Assembly (NCBI RefSeq): GCF_035989265.1
Contig: NZ_JAYKZX010000003.1
Coordinates: forward strand, 1,612,001-1,676,000
Source of the DNA: Sphingobium sp. HWE2-09
GTDB lineage: Bacteria > Pseudomonadota > Alphaproteobacteria > Sphingomonadales > Sphingomonadaceae
Direction of reading: 5' to 3'
Length of the DNA: 64,000 nt
Shown: positions 24,897-33,143 of the stretch, in pieces
Layout of the letters: each line of letters begins with the position of its first letter
Numbering within the stretch: position 1 is the first letter of the stretch
Notes under the pieces: model-generated
The model's input: the letters and a program-made list of their open reading frames with translations, nothing else
What the model was told of the DNA's origin: nothing
Database searches by the model: none
Program-made: the position numbers and the translations under genes

Positions 24897-25002
24897 GTGA
24901 AGCCCCTTGTGTGTCGCAATCCCGGTTGCAGCAGTCCCGTTCACCCCACCAGAACGGCTTCTGCTCCAAATCATTAACCAAAAAACTTCTGAAGGACAAA
25001 GG

Positions 25003-25017
25003 TTAATTTTTCGCTAA
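25003..25017. promoter_or_regulatory. Candidate CtrA binding site upstream of ctrA
   Basis: TTAATTTTTCGCTAA is TTAA-N7-CTAA, one base off the full CtrA consensus TTAA-N7-TTAA. It lies 107 bases upstream of the ctrA start. Autoregulation of ctrA is known in Caulobacter, so a site here is expected. A single near-match could still arise by chance in this AT-richer stretch. Confidence 0.5.
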
Positions 25018-25024
25018 CCGGCAG

Positions 25025-25104
25025 GAATCCACGAGTCGTTGATAAACGAATCTATTTACAAAGGGTTGAGGGCGAAACGGCCTGCCCGGAGTCAAGATGG
25101 ATTC
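25025..25104. promoter_or_regulatory. Cluster of five GANTC (CcrM methylation) sites upstream of ctrA
   Basis: GAATC at 25025, GAGTC at 25033, GAATC at 25048, GAGTC at 25089 and GATTC at 25100 fall within 80 bases. GANTC is the target of the cell-cycle methyltransferase CcrM, and hemimethylation of a site in the ctrA promoter controls its timing in Caulobacter. The 295-base gap between ctrA and the LysR gene holds no other gene, and its base composition is clearly lower in GC than the coding flanks. Confidence 0.55.
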
Positions 25105-25191
25105 ACCTGCGAAACGACGCATCAATGGGTATTAAAACCTTATCTTGATGCAACGATGCGGAAAATATTGCGCGCGGCTTTTCCCTCTCGG

Positions 25192-26085
25192 TTAACAGCC
25201 GTGATGCTTCGTCAGGAAGTCCAACAGCGCATCCACACGCGCGGGGCGCAACCGAGACGGGGGCGTCACCAGATGCAGGCCGAAGGGCGCGGGGCGCCAG
25301 TCGGTCAATATCTCCTCCACCTCGCCCTTCGCCAGCGCGTCGCCGACGATGAAGTCGGGCAAGCGGGCGATGCCCACGCCCATGCGCAACGCTGGCAGCA
25401 TCGCCTCCCCGCTGTTGACTGTGATGCGGCTGCGGACCTGGACCACGACATTCTGCTGCCCCGGTCCGGCAAAGCGCCACACATCGGGCGCGGTACTGTT
25501 GGAATAACATAGGCAATCATGCGACCCGAGGTCGGTCGGGTGTTGCGGTCGCCCGCGTGTTTCCAGATAGGCGGGCGAGGCGACGGTATGGAGGGTCACG
25601 TCCGCCAGCCGCCGCGCGCGCAGCGAACTGTCGGGCATGTCGGCGATGCGGATGGTCGCGTCCAGTCCCATCTCCACGATGTCGATTTGCGCGTCGGACA
25701 GATGCAGGTCGACATCGACCAGCGGATGTTCCTTGGTGAACTGCGCTACCAGCGGCGCGACGCGCAACAGGCCGAAGGTCATCGGCGCGCCCAGCCGCAC
25801 CACGCCCGACAGTTCGGCCGTCTCGTCACGCGCGGCTTCCTCCGCCGCCTGCCCCTCTACTAAGATGCGATGGGCATGGTCGGCCAACCGCTTGCCGCTT
25901 TCGGTGAGCGCGAGGCGGCGGCTGGTGCGGTTGAACAGGCTGGTGTCCAGATGCTCCTCAAGCCGGGTCACCGCTTTCGACACGGTCGCCTTGGACACGC
26001 TCAGCGCCTTGGCGGCGTCGGTGAAGCTGCGATGTTCCACGACGGCGGCGAACATCGCCCATGCTTCGAAGTCAGGTAGTCGCAT
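25192..26085 (-). CDS. LysR-family transcriptional regulator, divergent from pirin
   Basis: The product is 297 residues. The N-terminal winged helix-turn-helix includes the segments FTDAAKALSVSKATVSKAVT and RLEEHLDTSLFNRTSRRLAL. A linker helix and a two-lobed periplasmic-binding-like effector domain follow (LSGVVRLGAPMTFG onwards). The effector is unknown. LysR regulators usually control the divergent neighbour, here the pirin gene, and an inverted repeat sits at its start codon (26085-26132). The same regulator-pirin-wrbA arrangement suggests a quinone or oxidative-stress response, which is inference. Confidence 0.92.
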   Translation of the reverse strand: MRLPDFEAWAMFAAVVEHRSFTDAAKALSVSKATVSKAVTRLEEHLDTSLFNRTSRRLALTESGKRLADHAHRILVEGQAAEEAARDETAELSGVVRLGAPMTFGLLRVAPLVAQFTKEHPLVDVDLHLSDAQIDIVEMGLDATIRIADMPDSSLRARRLADVTLHTVASPAYLETRGRPQHPTDLGSHDCLCYSNSTAPDVWRFAGPGQQNVVVQVRSRITVNSGEAMLPALRMGVGIARLPDFIVGDALAKGEVEEILTDWRPAPFGLHLVTPPSRLRPARVDALLDFLTKHHGC

Positions 26086-26132
26086 CAGGAAACAATCCGT
26101 TTCAAAGCTGCCGGTTTATGAAACGATCCTGA
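26085..26132. promoter_or_regulatory. Nested inverted repeat, probable LysR operator
   Basis: Outer arms TCAGGA (26085-26090) and TCCTGA (26127-26132) enclose inner arms CGTTTCA (26098-26104) and TGAAACG (26119-26125), all on a nearly common axis of symmetry. It lies in the 106-base divergent gap and touches the LysR start codon, as autoregulatory LysR operators often do. A TTGACG hexamer at 26141 could be the -35 element of the pirin promoter. Confidence 0.5.
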
Positions 26133-26191
26133 TGACTAGATTGACGGAAAGCAAGCGGAAGCATGCGCATCCGCAACGAAAGGTATCTGCT

Positions 26192-26911
26192 ATGACCACG
26201 ACCACAACGAACCGCATCGAGCGCCGTCCGTTCGCGTCGCTGGGCCATGCCGACCATGGCTGGCTCAACGCGCGCCATCATTTTTCCTTCGCCGATTATC
26301 ATGAAGAAGACCGGATGCACTGGGGCGCGATCCGGGTATGGAACGATGATGAGATCGGCCCACGCTCCGGCTTTCCGCCGCACCCCCATGCCGACATGGA
26401 AATCATCACCTATGTCCGCACCGGCGCGATCACGCACAAGGACAGCCTGGGTAACCAGGGCCGTACCGAAGCGGGCGACGTGCAGGTGATGTCGGCCGGC
26501 AGCGGCATCCGCCACGCCGAATATAATCTGGAGGATGAAACCACCACCCTGTTCCAGATCTGGGTCATCCCCCGCACCCGTGGCGGCCAGCCCAGTTGGG
26601 GCGCCAAGCCCTTCCCCAAGGGCGATCGGTCCGGCAAGCTGGTGGTGCTCGCCAGCGGCTATGACGATGACAAGGAAGCGCTGCGCATCCGCGCCGACGC
26701 CCGCCTGCTGGGCGGCACGGTGAAGGCCGGGACGAGTGTGACCTATGACAGCGAAGAGGGACGCCACCTCTATCTGGTGCCGGCGACCGGCCGGATCGAG
26801 ATTGACGGCCAGCCCTTCGAAGCGCGCGACGGCGCGGCGATCCTGGGCGGCGGACCGATCACCATCACGGCGATCGAAGACGCCGAAATCGTCCTGGTGG
26901 ACAGCATCTGA
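26192..26911 (+). CDS. Pirin family protein (bicupin, YhhW-like)
   Basis: The product is 239 residues. The cupin metal site is seen in HPHADMEIITYVRTGAITHK, followed by SAGSGIRHAEYN, matching the His and Glu ligands of pirins such as YhhW that bind iron and can open quercetin. WVIPRTRGGQPSW is also typical. The biological substrate is unknown; many bacterial pirins respond to redox state. The ATG at 26192 gives the conserved start TNRIERRPFASLG. It lies divergent from a LysR gene and 102 bases before wrbA, separated by tandem hairpins. Confidence 0.93.
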   Translation: MTTTTTNRIERRPFASLGHADHGWLNARHHFSFADYHEEDRMHWGAIRVWNDDEIGPRSGFPPHPHADMEIITYVRTGAITHKDSLGNQGRTEAGDVQVMSAGSGIRHAEYNLEDETTTLFQIWVIPRTRGGQPSWGAKPFPKGDRSGKLVVLASGYDDDKEALRIRADARLLGGTVKAGTSVTYDSEEGRHLYLVPATGRIEIDGQPFEARDGAAILGGGPITITAIEDAEIVLVDSI

Positions 26912-26918
26912 TCCCTAT

Positions 26919-26983
26919 CGGCCCGTCCACCCCCTCCCCCGGACGGGCCGGGCCGCTCGCATCCCCTATGCGGGCGGCCACCC
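26919..26983 (+). terminator. Tandem hairpins with T run between pirin and wrbA genes
   Basis: CGGCCCGTCC (26919-26928) pairs perfectly with GGACGGGCCG (26941-26950). Immediately after, GGCCGCTCGCAT (26951-26962) pairs with ATGCGGGCGGCC (26968-26979) with one wobble, then ACCCTCTTTT. The second hairpin with T run looks like an intrinsic terminator for the pirin gene, or a read-through point that lowers wrbA expression. Confidence 0.6.
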
Positions 26984-27013
26984 TCTTTTCCACACCCTTC
27001 AAGGAGACGCTTC

Positions 27014-27613
27014 ATGGCTAAGGTATTGGTTCTCTATTATTCTTCCTACGGTCATATCGAAACCATGGCGAAGGCGATGGCCGAAGGTGCCGCGGCTGCC
27101 GGTGCGCGGGTCGACATCAAGCGCGTGCCCGAAACCGCGCCGCTCGAAGTCGCGCAGAATGCGCATTTCAAGCTGGATCAGGACGCCCCGATCGCGACCG
27201 TCGCCGAACTGGCCGATTATGATGCGATCATCGTCGGCACCGGCACCCGATTTGGCCGCATGTCCAGCCAGATGGCGGCCTTCCTCGACCAGGCCGGTGG
27301 CCTGTGGGCGCGCGGCGCGCTGAACGGCAAGGTGGGTGGCGCATTTACGTCCACCGCCAGCCAGCATGGCGGGCAGGAAGTGACGCTCTTTTCGATCATC
27401 ACCAACCTCATGCATTTCGGCATGACCATCGTCGGCCTCGACTATGGGTTCCAGGGCCAGATGGGCGTGGACAAGGTGCGCGGCGGATCGCCCTATGGCG
27501 CGACGACCCTGGCCGACAGCGACGGCAGCCGCCAGCCCGGCGAGGAAGAACTGGAAGGCGCGCGCTATCAGGGCCGCCGCATCGCCGAAACCGCGATCAA
27601 GCTGCACGGTTGA
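27014..27613 (+). CDS. wrbA: NAD(P)H:quinone oxidoreductase WrbA
   Basis: WrbA is a flavodoxin-like FMN enzyme that reduces quinones by two electrons and so limits radical formation. The 199-residue product shows the FMN phosphate loop in [20 protein letters not shown], the [15 protein letters not shown] flavin loop and TASQHGGQE. These are all hallmark WrbA segments. AAGGAG lies 7 bases before ATG. It follows the pirin gene and is probably part of the same stress-linked unit. It is followed by a strong bidirectional terminator. Confidence 0.96.
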   Translation: MAKVLVLYYSSYGHIETMAKAMAEGAAAAGARVDIKRVPETAPLEVAQNAHFKLDQDAPIATVAELADYDAIIVGTGTRFGRMSSQMAAFLDQAGGLWARGALNGKVGGAFTSTASQHGGQEVTLFSIITNLMHFGMTIVGLDYGFQGQMGVDKVRGGSPYGATTLADSDGSRQPGEEELEGARYQGRRIAETAIKLHG

Positions 27614-27683
27614 TCGCCCGCCGCGCCGTCTGACAGGCGCGGCACTGCAAGAGCCTAGGGTCGCACCTGACTTAAGCAGCCGT

Positions 27684-27722
27684 AAGGGGCTGGCGCATCG
27701 GGACTATGCGCCAGCCCCTTTT
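27684..27722. terminator. Strong bidirectional intrinsic terminator
   Basis: AAGGGGCTGGCGCAT (27684-27698) and ATGCGCCAGCCCCTT (27706-27720) are perfect complements around a 7-base loop. TT follows on the plus strand and the A-rich left edge gives a TTACG tail on the minus strand. It sits between the converging wrbA and acyltransferase genes and can stop both transcripts. Confidence 0.85.
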
Positions 27723-27736
27723 CGTGTCGGTGTCGA

Positions 27737-28693
27737 TTACAGGAAGATGCGCCGTAGCGGCGTTACCCGGATAAGATGGTAAGCAAGGAAGGGCAGCATC
27801 AGCGCCAACGCCAGCAGCGCGCCTTTGTCCAGATAGGGCGATCCATAGTGGATCAGCGCGACATGGAGGTACATGATCACCAGCGACGCCCGCCCCAGCG
27901 CCGCGACCGGCCCGGCATAGGGCGCGAACAGCGCCGACAGGCGGAACAGCAGCAGGCAGGTCGCGATTGCCGCGCCGATCGACAACAGCGGCACGCCATA
28001 ATCGCCGCCCTTCATATTGAGCGCCGGCAGGACACCTGCGAGTCCCAGCAGCGCCATTGCGCCGAGCGGCGCGACCATCCAGCCGCGCCACCGCACGCGC
28101 GGCCACGCCGCCCCGGCCCATAGCAACACAAACGCCATCGGCACGCTCAGCAACCCTAGCGGCGACGCCTCCGTCCAATAATGCAGGCCATAGGCAAGGA
28201 TCAGCGCCGGCAGCAGGACAAAAGCCCAGCGCCGATCGAGCGGATCGGGCCAGCGATTGAGCAGGATGTTGAACAGGATGCGCGCGATCATCAGGCAAGG
28301 CACGAACCAGAAGATGGTATAGGGCCCGCGCAACCAGAAGCCGCCCAGCAGGATCGGCACCAGATCCTGTGGCCATTGGTGAAAGATCGGCCGCCCGCCT
28401 TTCAACGGCTCGATCAACTGATCGATCAGGATCAGCAGCAGCAGGAATGCGGCATAGGGTCGCATCTGCGTGATTACCTGTCGACGCGTGAAGGCACCGA
28501 CAGCGTGCGGGCGCGACAGCATGCCCGACAGCAGAAAAAACAGCGGCATGTGAAACGCATAGACGGCGTCGCGTACCGGTCCGCGCGTCCAGACATGGCC
28601 GATCACCACCGCCACGATGCCCAAACCACGTGCCACATCGACCCAGTCGAGCCGAAATTGCGCCTTTGGCCGGTCATGCCCCCTGTTGTCCAT
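27737..28693 (-). CDS. Acyltransferase 3 family integral membrane protein
   Basis: The product is 318 residues with about ten membrane segments. The opening RLDWVDVARGLGIVAVVIGH and the AFHMPLFFLLSGML segment, with its conserved His, are the standard acyltransferase 3 (OafA/NodX/WecH-like) motifs. Such proteins transfer acetyl or other acyl groups onto surface sugars or small acceptors; which one cannot be told. ATG 28693 is chosen over a GTG three codons upstream, though the GGAGG sits close to it. It is transcribed alone, divergent from the pseudouridine synthase gene. Confidence 0.88.
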   Translation of the reverse strand: MDNRGHDRPKAQFRLDWVDVARGLGIVAVVIGHVWTRGPVRDAVYAFHMPLFFLLSGMLSRPHAVGAFTRRQVITQMRPYAAFLLLLILIDQLIEPLKGGRPIFHQWPQDLVPILLGGFWLRGPYTIFWFVPCLMIARILFNILLNRWPDPLDRRWAFVLLPALILAYGLHYWTEASPLGLLSVPMAFVLLWAGAAWPRVRWRGWMVAPLGAMALLGLAGVLPALNMKGGDYGVPLLSIGAAIATCLLLFRLSALFAPYAGPVAALGRASLVIMYLHVALIHYGSPYLDKGALLALALMLPFLAYHLIRVTPLRRIFL

Positions 28694-28766
28694 CGCCTCC
28701 ACCGCCTATAGGAAGCCGCGCGCGCGTCAATTCCCTCCTCCTTTTGTCCCGATCGGAATCTCTTCC

Positions 28767-29444
28767 TTGGCCCTGCTTACCGACCATGTGCTGTTCATCG
28801 ACGGCGAAGCCCTGATCCTCGACAAACCCGCCGGGCTGCCGGTGGATGCGCCGCGGGACGGCTCCATGGCGCTGGAAAATCACCTTGCTTCGCTGACCTT
28901 CGGTTTCCAGCGCTGGCCGTTGCCGGTGCACAGGCTGGACCGCGATACCAGCGGCTGCCTGCTGCTCGCCCGCAATCCCAAGGCGCACAAGCGCTTTGCC
29001 GCCGCGTTCGAGGCGGGCACGGTCGTCAAACGCTATGTCGCGGTAATCGAAGGCGTGCCGACGGAAGACGAAGGCACGATCGAACTCGCGCTCAGGAAGG
29101 TCAGCACGGCGGCGGAAGGTTGGCGCATGATCCCGGCCAAGGCGGGGAAGAACGCCATCACCCACTGGCGCAAGGTCGCGGAGAAGGACGGCCGATCGCT
29201 GATCGCCTTCTCGCCCCAGACCGGGCGCACCCACCAGATCCGCGTCCATGCGCTGCACGGCCTGGGCTTCGGCATCGTCGGCGATCCGGTCTATGGCGAT
29301 GGCGAAGGCAAGATGCTGCTCCACAGCCGCTTCCTGAGCATGCCGCGCGGCGACAAGCCCGCCGCCGAAGCGACCGCCGCCCTGCCCGCGACCTTCATCG
29401 CGGCCGGGTTCGGTCAGGATCTGCTGGACGATGCCGGGCTTTGA
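28767..29444 (+). CDS. RluA-family rRNA/tRNA pseudouridine synthase
   Basis: The product is 225 residues from a TTG start (MALLTDHVLFIDGEALILDK); no in-frame ATG is available upstream without reading into the divergent acyltransferase. The catalytic motif is HRLDRDTSGCLLL with Asp58. KPAGLPVD, FSPQTGRTHQIRVH and GDPVYG are the other family motifs. There is no S4 domain, as in the RluA/TruC-like subgroup. The exact RNA site cannot be inferred. The 3' end overlaps or abuts arfB, another ribosome-related gene. Confidence 0.88.
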   Translation: MALLTDHVLFIDGEALILDKPAGLPVDAPRDGSMALENHLASLTFGFQRWPLPVHRLDRDTSGCLLLARNPKAHKRFAAAFEAGTVVKRYVAVIEGVPTEDEGTIELALRKVSTAAEGWRMIPAKAGKNAITHWRKVAEKDGRSLIAFSPQTGRTHQIRVHALHGLGFGIVGDPVYGDGEGKMLLHSRFLSMPRGDKPAAEATAALPATFIAAGFGQDLLDDAGL

Positions 29445-29835
29445 CATGCCCGATGATGCGCTGGAAGAGCGCTTCATCACCGGCGGCGGACCGGGCGGGC
29501 AGAATGTCAACAAGGTCGCGACGACGGTCCAGTTGCGGGTCTTCCTGTTCAAACTGGGCCTGCCGCCCTACGCCTATCGCAAGCTCAAGGAACTGGCCGG
29601 ATCACGGCTGACGGCCGCGAACGAAATTGTGATCCAGGCGTCGCGTTTTCGCACGCAAGAGGCGAACCGACAGGACGCGCGCGATCGCCTGGACGAGATG
29701 ATCGCCAAGGCGCTGGTCCGCGACGCCCGCCGCATCGCCACCAAACCGGGCAAAGCCGCCAAGGCGCGGCGGGTGGATGCCAAGAAGGCGCGCAGTTCGG
29801 TGAAACAGGGCCGCGGCCGGGTGCAGATGGATTGA
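29431..29835 (+). CDS. arfB: Alternative ribosome-rescue factor / peptidyl-tRNA hydrolase ArfB
   Basis: ArfB enters stalled ribosomes lacking a stop codon and hydrolyses peptidyl-tRNA. The 134-residue product has the release-factor GGQ motif in GGGPGGQNVNK (Gln24). Its basic C-terminal tail (KPGKAAKARRVDAKKARSSV) is the part that inserts into the empty mRNA channel. The start may be ATG 29431 or ATG 29446, the latter one base after the upstream stop. Its stop directly abuts the stop of the convergent glycosyltransferase-like gene. Confidence 0.94.
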   Translation: MPGFDMPDDALEERFITGGGPGGQNVNKVATTVQLRVFLFKLGLPPYAYRKLKELAGSRLTAANEIVIQASRFRTQEANRQDARDRLDEMIAKALVRDARRIATKPGKAAKARRVDAKKARSSVKQGRGRVQMD

Positions 29836-31452
29836 TTAGTGGATCGATGCGCAGATGGCGGGATCTGCCGGGGCATCGGGGAAATACAGCATATATTTGG
29901 CGTAGCGTTGCGTCCGGGGATAGGCTTCATGGATGGCCGCGATCGTGACCGGATCATAGCGGCTGACGGACACGCCTTCGCCCAATATCCCATCGACGGC
30001 GAACAATCCGAAGCAATGCGCGCGGATGAGCCGGGCAAGGCCTTTTTGGTCATAGACGCCCTTGGCGCCCAATTCGGCGGTGATCGCCGATTCCCATTCC
30101 ACCTTGCGGCCCGCCCGGATGGTGAAGGTCATGTCGTCGGCAATAACAGGTCTGTCGCTTGCGGCGATCAGGTCCACCACCGGTTGCTTATCGCGGCGCA
30201 GGCTGGCGATCGTGTCCGTCGTGGGCTGTCCGGCATAAAGGCTCAGCATCATCGCCAATTGAACCGGCAAAGCCATGAACAATATCGCTATTGAGGCCGG
30301 ACGCCCGGCCGTTGCCGCCCCGCCCAAAGCGTAGGCGACATAGGGCGCGATCGCGACGCCCGCGAAAATGGCGATGCCGGAAAACCAGTCGATCATATAA
30401 TTGGCGTTGGCGCCGGACTTGACCATGGCCGCCAGCATGATCGTCTTCAAGCCTACGAACAGGATCAGCATCAGGATCAGGACAGCCTTGGGATCATTGG
30501 CGATCCTGTCGCGCCTATGGCCCGCATCCCCTGCCGCGACACGACGAACATATAGCCATCCGCCCGTGGCGCCCAGTACGCCAAGAGCGATCATCGCTGC
30601 ATGTTCCATCAATTGCGGCAGCAATATCTCCCACAGCAGATGCAGCGCCAAGCGGTTCACATTATAGCCGACGATATGTTGCAGGAACTGTCCGCCATTC
30701 AGCCATTGTTCGATGGCAAGTCCCAACAGCCCCATGCAGATCGCCGCAGCCAGACCGCGCAGCGCCAGCGGGCGGTGCGTTACGAGCAGGACGAGATAGG
30801 CGGCCGCCGGCGGCGCGATGGAAATCTGCTTCACATAGACGCCCAGCACGAACAGCGCGCTGGCGACATAGATGAGATGCGGTCGGCGCAACGCGCGCCA
30901 CGCGAACCACAGGCCAGCCGCGCCTAATAGCACCGCCAGCATGTCAACCCGCATCAACGGCGTCCACATGCGCACCGGGAAGGAAGCCAGGAACAGCAGG
31001 GCGGCAAAGACGCCGCAGACCGCGCGGGTCTTCGCATTTTCCGCGGAGCCGATCACGGCGCTCGTCAGCATCCCGACCATCAGGGCGCTCAGGGCTGACG
31101 AAACGATCGAGACGATGCGCCCCGCCACCATTTCGTCCATACCGGTCCAGGCGGCGAGTGCCTCGAACGTCAAATGATAGAGCGGCGGATAATGATAGAC
31201 CACGGCGGGAAAGATCTGGAGCGGTCCATAACCTTCGCCCGCCCATATGTTCCGGGCCTGTTGCCACACTATCCCTTCGCCATAATCGAGCTGAAACGGA
31301 TAGTTCAGCGCAAAATTGATGTAGGACAGAAGAGAAGCCAGGTTTGCCAGCAACAGCAAGCCGACAACGGACAGGCCCGCCACGACCAACCAGCGCGGCA
31401 ATGCTTCCCGGCGGACCGGTTCCACCGGCGCGACGTCCACATGCGTCGTCAT
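29836..31452 (-). CDS. GT-C-like polytopic membrane glycosyltransferase-type protein
   Basis: The product is 538 residues with roughly ten or eleven hydrophobic segments. After the first segment comes a periplasmic loop, NYPFQLDYGEGIVWQQARNI. The acidic DYGEG there is like the catalytic loop 1 Asp/Glu of GT39/GT-C enzymes that use polyprenyl-phosphate sugars. A soluble C-terminal domain of about 120 residues follows. I assign only a GT-C-like class. ATG overlaps the methyltransferase stop (ATGA), placing it last in a four-gene minus-strand cluster that also has GT2 and GtrA genes, which fits lipid-linked sugar transfer outside the membrane. Confidence 0.75.
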   Translation of the reverse strand: MTTHVDVAPVEPVRREALPRWLVVAGLSVVGLLLLANLASLLSYINFALNYPFQLDYGEGIVWQQARNIWAGEGYGPLQIFPAVVYHYPPLYHLTFEALAAWTGMDEMVAGRIVSIVSSALSALMVGMLTSAVIGSAENAKTRAVCGVFAALLFLASFPVRMWTPLMRVDMLAVLLGAAGLWFAWRALRRPHLIYVASALFVLGVYVKQISIAPPAAAYLVLLVTHRPLALRGLAAAICMGLLGLAIEQWLNGGQFLQHIVGYNVNRLALHLLWEILLPQLMEHAAMIALGVLGATGGWLYVRRVAAGDAGHRRDRIANDPKAVLILMLILFVGLKTIMLAAMVKSGANANYMIDWFSGIAIFAGVAIAPYVAYALGGAATAGRPASIAILFMALPVQLAMMLSLYAGQPTTDTIASLRRDKQPVVDLIAASDRPVIADDMTFTIRAGRKVEWESAITAELGAKGVYDQKGLARLIRAHCFGLFAVDGILGEGVSVSRYDPVTIAAIHEAYPRTQRYAKYMLYFPDAPADPAICASIH

Positions 31453-32096
31453 GCCTGCTGCGTCCTTGGGCGTGCGACTACCAGCATCTGCTTGCCCATC
31501 GGCTTGAAGGGCGATCGCAGATAGGCGGCGATCAGGATCGGCCAGGATGGCAGGCGCGACTTGATGCTGAGCGGCAGGAAGCGCGGATGCACTTCCATAA
31601 TCTCCCATCCATGCGCCGACAGCAGGTCGGGCAGGCTGACATGGGAATAGGCCGTCACATGGGTGTAGTCGTCGAAATATTCCCGGAATGCATAGCGGTA
31701 ATTGGGCTGCAATATGGTGAGCCGTCCGCGCGGCGACAGCTTCGTCCGCAGTGTCGCCAGCACCTCCACCAGCGCATCCTGCGTCAAATGTTCAAACAGG
31801 TTCGATGCGAACGCAAAATCGACATTGCCGTTTTCGATGGCGGACAAATCCTGCACCGGTCCTACGATCGTTTCCACGCCCGGTGCCACATGGCTGGGCA
31901 TGGCGGGCCAGATATCCAACGCTATCCGGCGTCGCGCAACGACCGTATTGATGAAGTCGCCATAGCCCGCGCCCATATCCAGCACGCAATCGTCCAATTT
32001 GACCTGGCGGCTGAAATAATAGCGCCACAAGGCGCGCCATACGCCGCCCCGCCGACTGTCTTCATGCAGCCGCGATCCGTGATAGTCGCCGCTCAT
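31449..32096 (-). CDS. Class I SAM-dependent methyltransferase
   Basis: The product is 215 residues. Motif I is VLDMGAGYGDFIN (about 38-50). The acidic residue of motif II is in RIALDIWP, and a motif IV-like segment NVDFAFASNLFEHL follows, all in the order of Rossmann methyltransferases. The target is unknown; placement among glycosylation genes suggests a sugar or lipid-linked intermediate. The ATG overlaps the GT2 stop by 4 bases, and its own stop overlaps the next start by 4 bases, so the three genes are translationally coupled. Confidence 0.88.
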   Translation of the reverse strand: MSGDYHGSRLHEDSRRGGVWRALWRYYFSRQVKLDDCVLDMGAGYGDFINTVVARRRIALDIWPAMPSHVAPGVETIVGPVQDLSAIENGNVDFAFASNLFEHLTQDALVEVLATLRTKLSPRGRLTILQPNYRYAFREYFDDYTHVTAYSHVSLPDLLSAHGWEIMEVHPRFLPLSIKSRLPSWPILIAAYLRSPFKPMGKQMLVVARPRTQQA

Positions 32097-33088
32097 GCAG
32101 GCTGTTTCCAATTGTTCAACATACCAAAGATCATCCGCATCCCGACAACGAAACTGCGCCAATTATTGACGTTGCCGCCCTTGCTGACGCCGACACGGGG
32201 ATGGAAGGTGATGGGGCATTCCAGCAGCACATAGCTCTCTCCCAATGCGGTATCGAGGAAATGGGCATTGAATTCCAGATTGACCGCCGGGCTGAGCCGG
32301 GGCAGCAATCTGACCAGCGCATCGCGGCGGCATAATTTATATGTGGTGCCGACATCGGTAATGGTGCCCCGGCCCAGATGCTTTGCCTCCAGCAACTTGC
32401 CCACGAAGATATTACCGTAGAACATGAAGGTGCTGAGCTGCGTGATATATTGGCGCAGCGGTTCCACCGTCCGCGTGCCGTTGACGATATCGGCATGGGG
32501 CGCATAGGCCAGCAGTTTCTCGATATCGTAGGCCCGAAAGGTGCTGTCGCCTTCGCACAAGACGACGAATTCCGTGTCGAGATAAGCCGCGCCCTCCTCC
32601 AGACAGCGAAAGACGCACCGACCATAGCCGGGCTGTAGCTCGTTATAGCCGATGGCACCCGCTTCGATGGCCCTTTCCAATGTCCGGTCGCTGCTGTTGT
32701 TGCTGACGACGATCACCCGTTCGACCAATGGATGCGACAGGAAGTCCTCAACAGCCGCGCCGATGCTGCTTTCGTCATTATAGGCGGTCAGCGCGACCGT
32801 GACGCGCCGTCGCTGCACTGGTTCGAAACGGACGGGCATGTCGGGCTTCTTGCCGCCGAACAGGATCAATATGTCGAACAGGGCAAGCCCCAGCCCCAGC
32901 ATGATCGGCACGCCGCTATACCATACCAACCAGATGGCGATGGGATCGAGCAAGGCATGCAGACCCAGGACGTAACGGGGGATGACCAGCAAGACCCCGA
33001 AAAGATAGAGGGCTATGCCCAGGGTGAACAACAGGGCACCATAAAGAAGGAATGGCGTATGCCGCCTTTTGATGATCCCGTCGGTCAT
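32093..33088 (-). CDS. Family 2 glycosyltransferase with N-terminal membrane anchor
   Basis: The product is 331 residues. Two hydrophobic segments (about 13-40 and 50-78) precede a GT-A domain starting at RRRVTVALTAYNDESSIG. The donor-site acidic motif is in VVLCEGDSTF (DxS variant of DxD), and later FNAHFLD and WRSFVVGMRMIFG fit the acceptor region. It resembles polyprenyl-phosphate glycosyltransferases (DPM/GtrB-like), but the anchor is N-terminal rather than C-terminal. A GtrA gene 55 bases upstream supports a lipid-linked sugar pathway. Confidence 0.87.
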   Translation of the reverse strand: MTDGIIKRRHTPFLLYGALLFTLGIALYLFGVLLVIPRYVLGLHALLDPIAIWLVWYSGVPIMLGLGLALFDILILFGGKKPDMPVRFEPVQRRRVTVALTAYNDESSIGAAVEDFLSHPLVERVIVVSNNSSDRTLERAIEAGAIGYNELQPGYGRCVFRCLEEGAAYLDTEFVVLCEGDSTFRAYDIEKLLAYAPHADIVNGTRTVEPLRQYITQLSTFMFYGNIFVGKLLEAKHLGRGTITDVGTTYKLCRRDALVRLLPRLSPAVNLEFNAHFLDTALGESYVLLECPITFHPRVGVSKGGNVNNWRSFVVGMRMIFGMLNNWKQPA

Positions 33089-33143
33089 GATGTCCCCATA
33101 GCAATAGCCAGTCGGGAGCTACCGCTATATGGTTAAGGAACTC

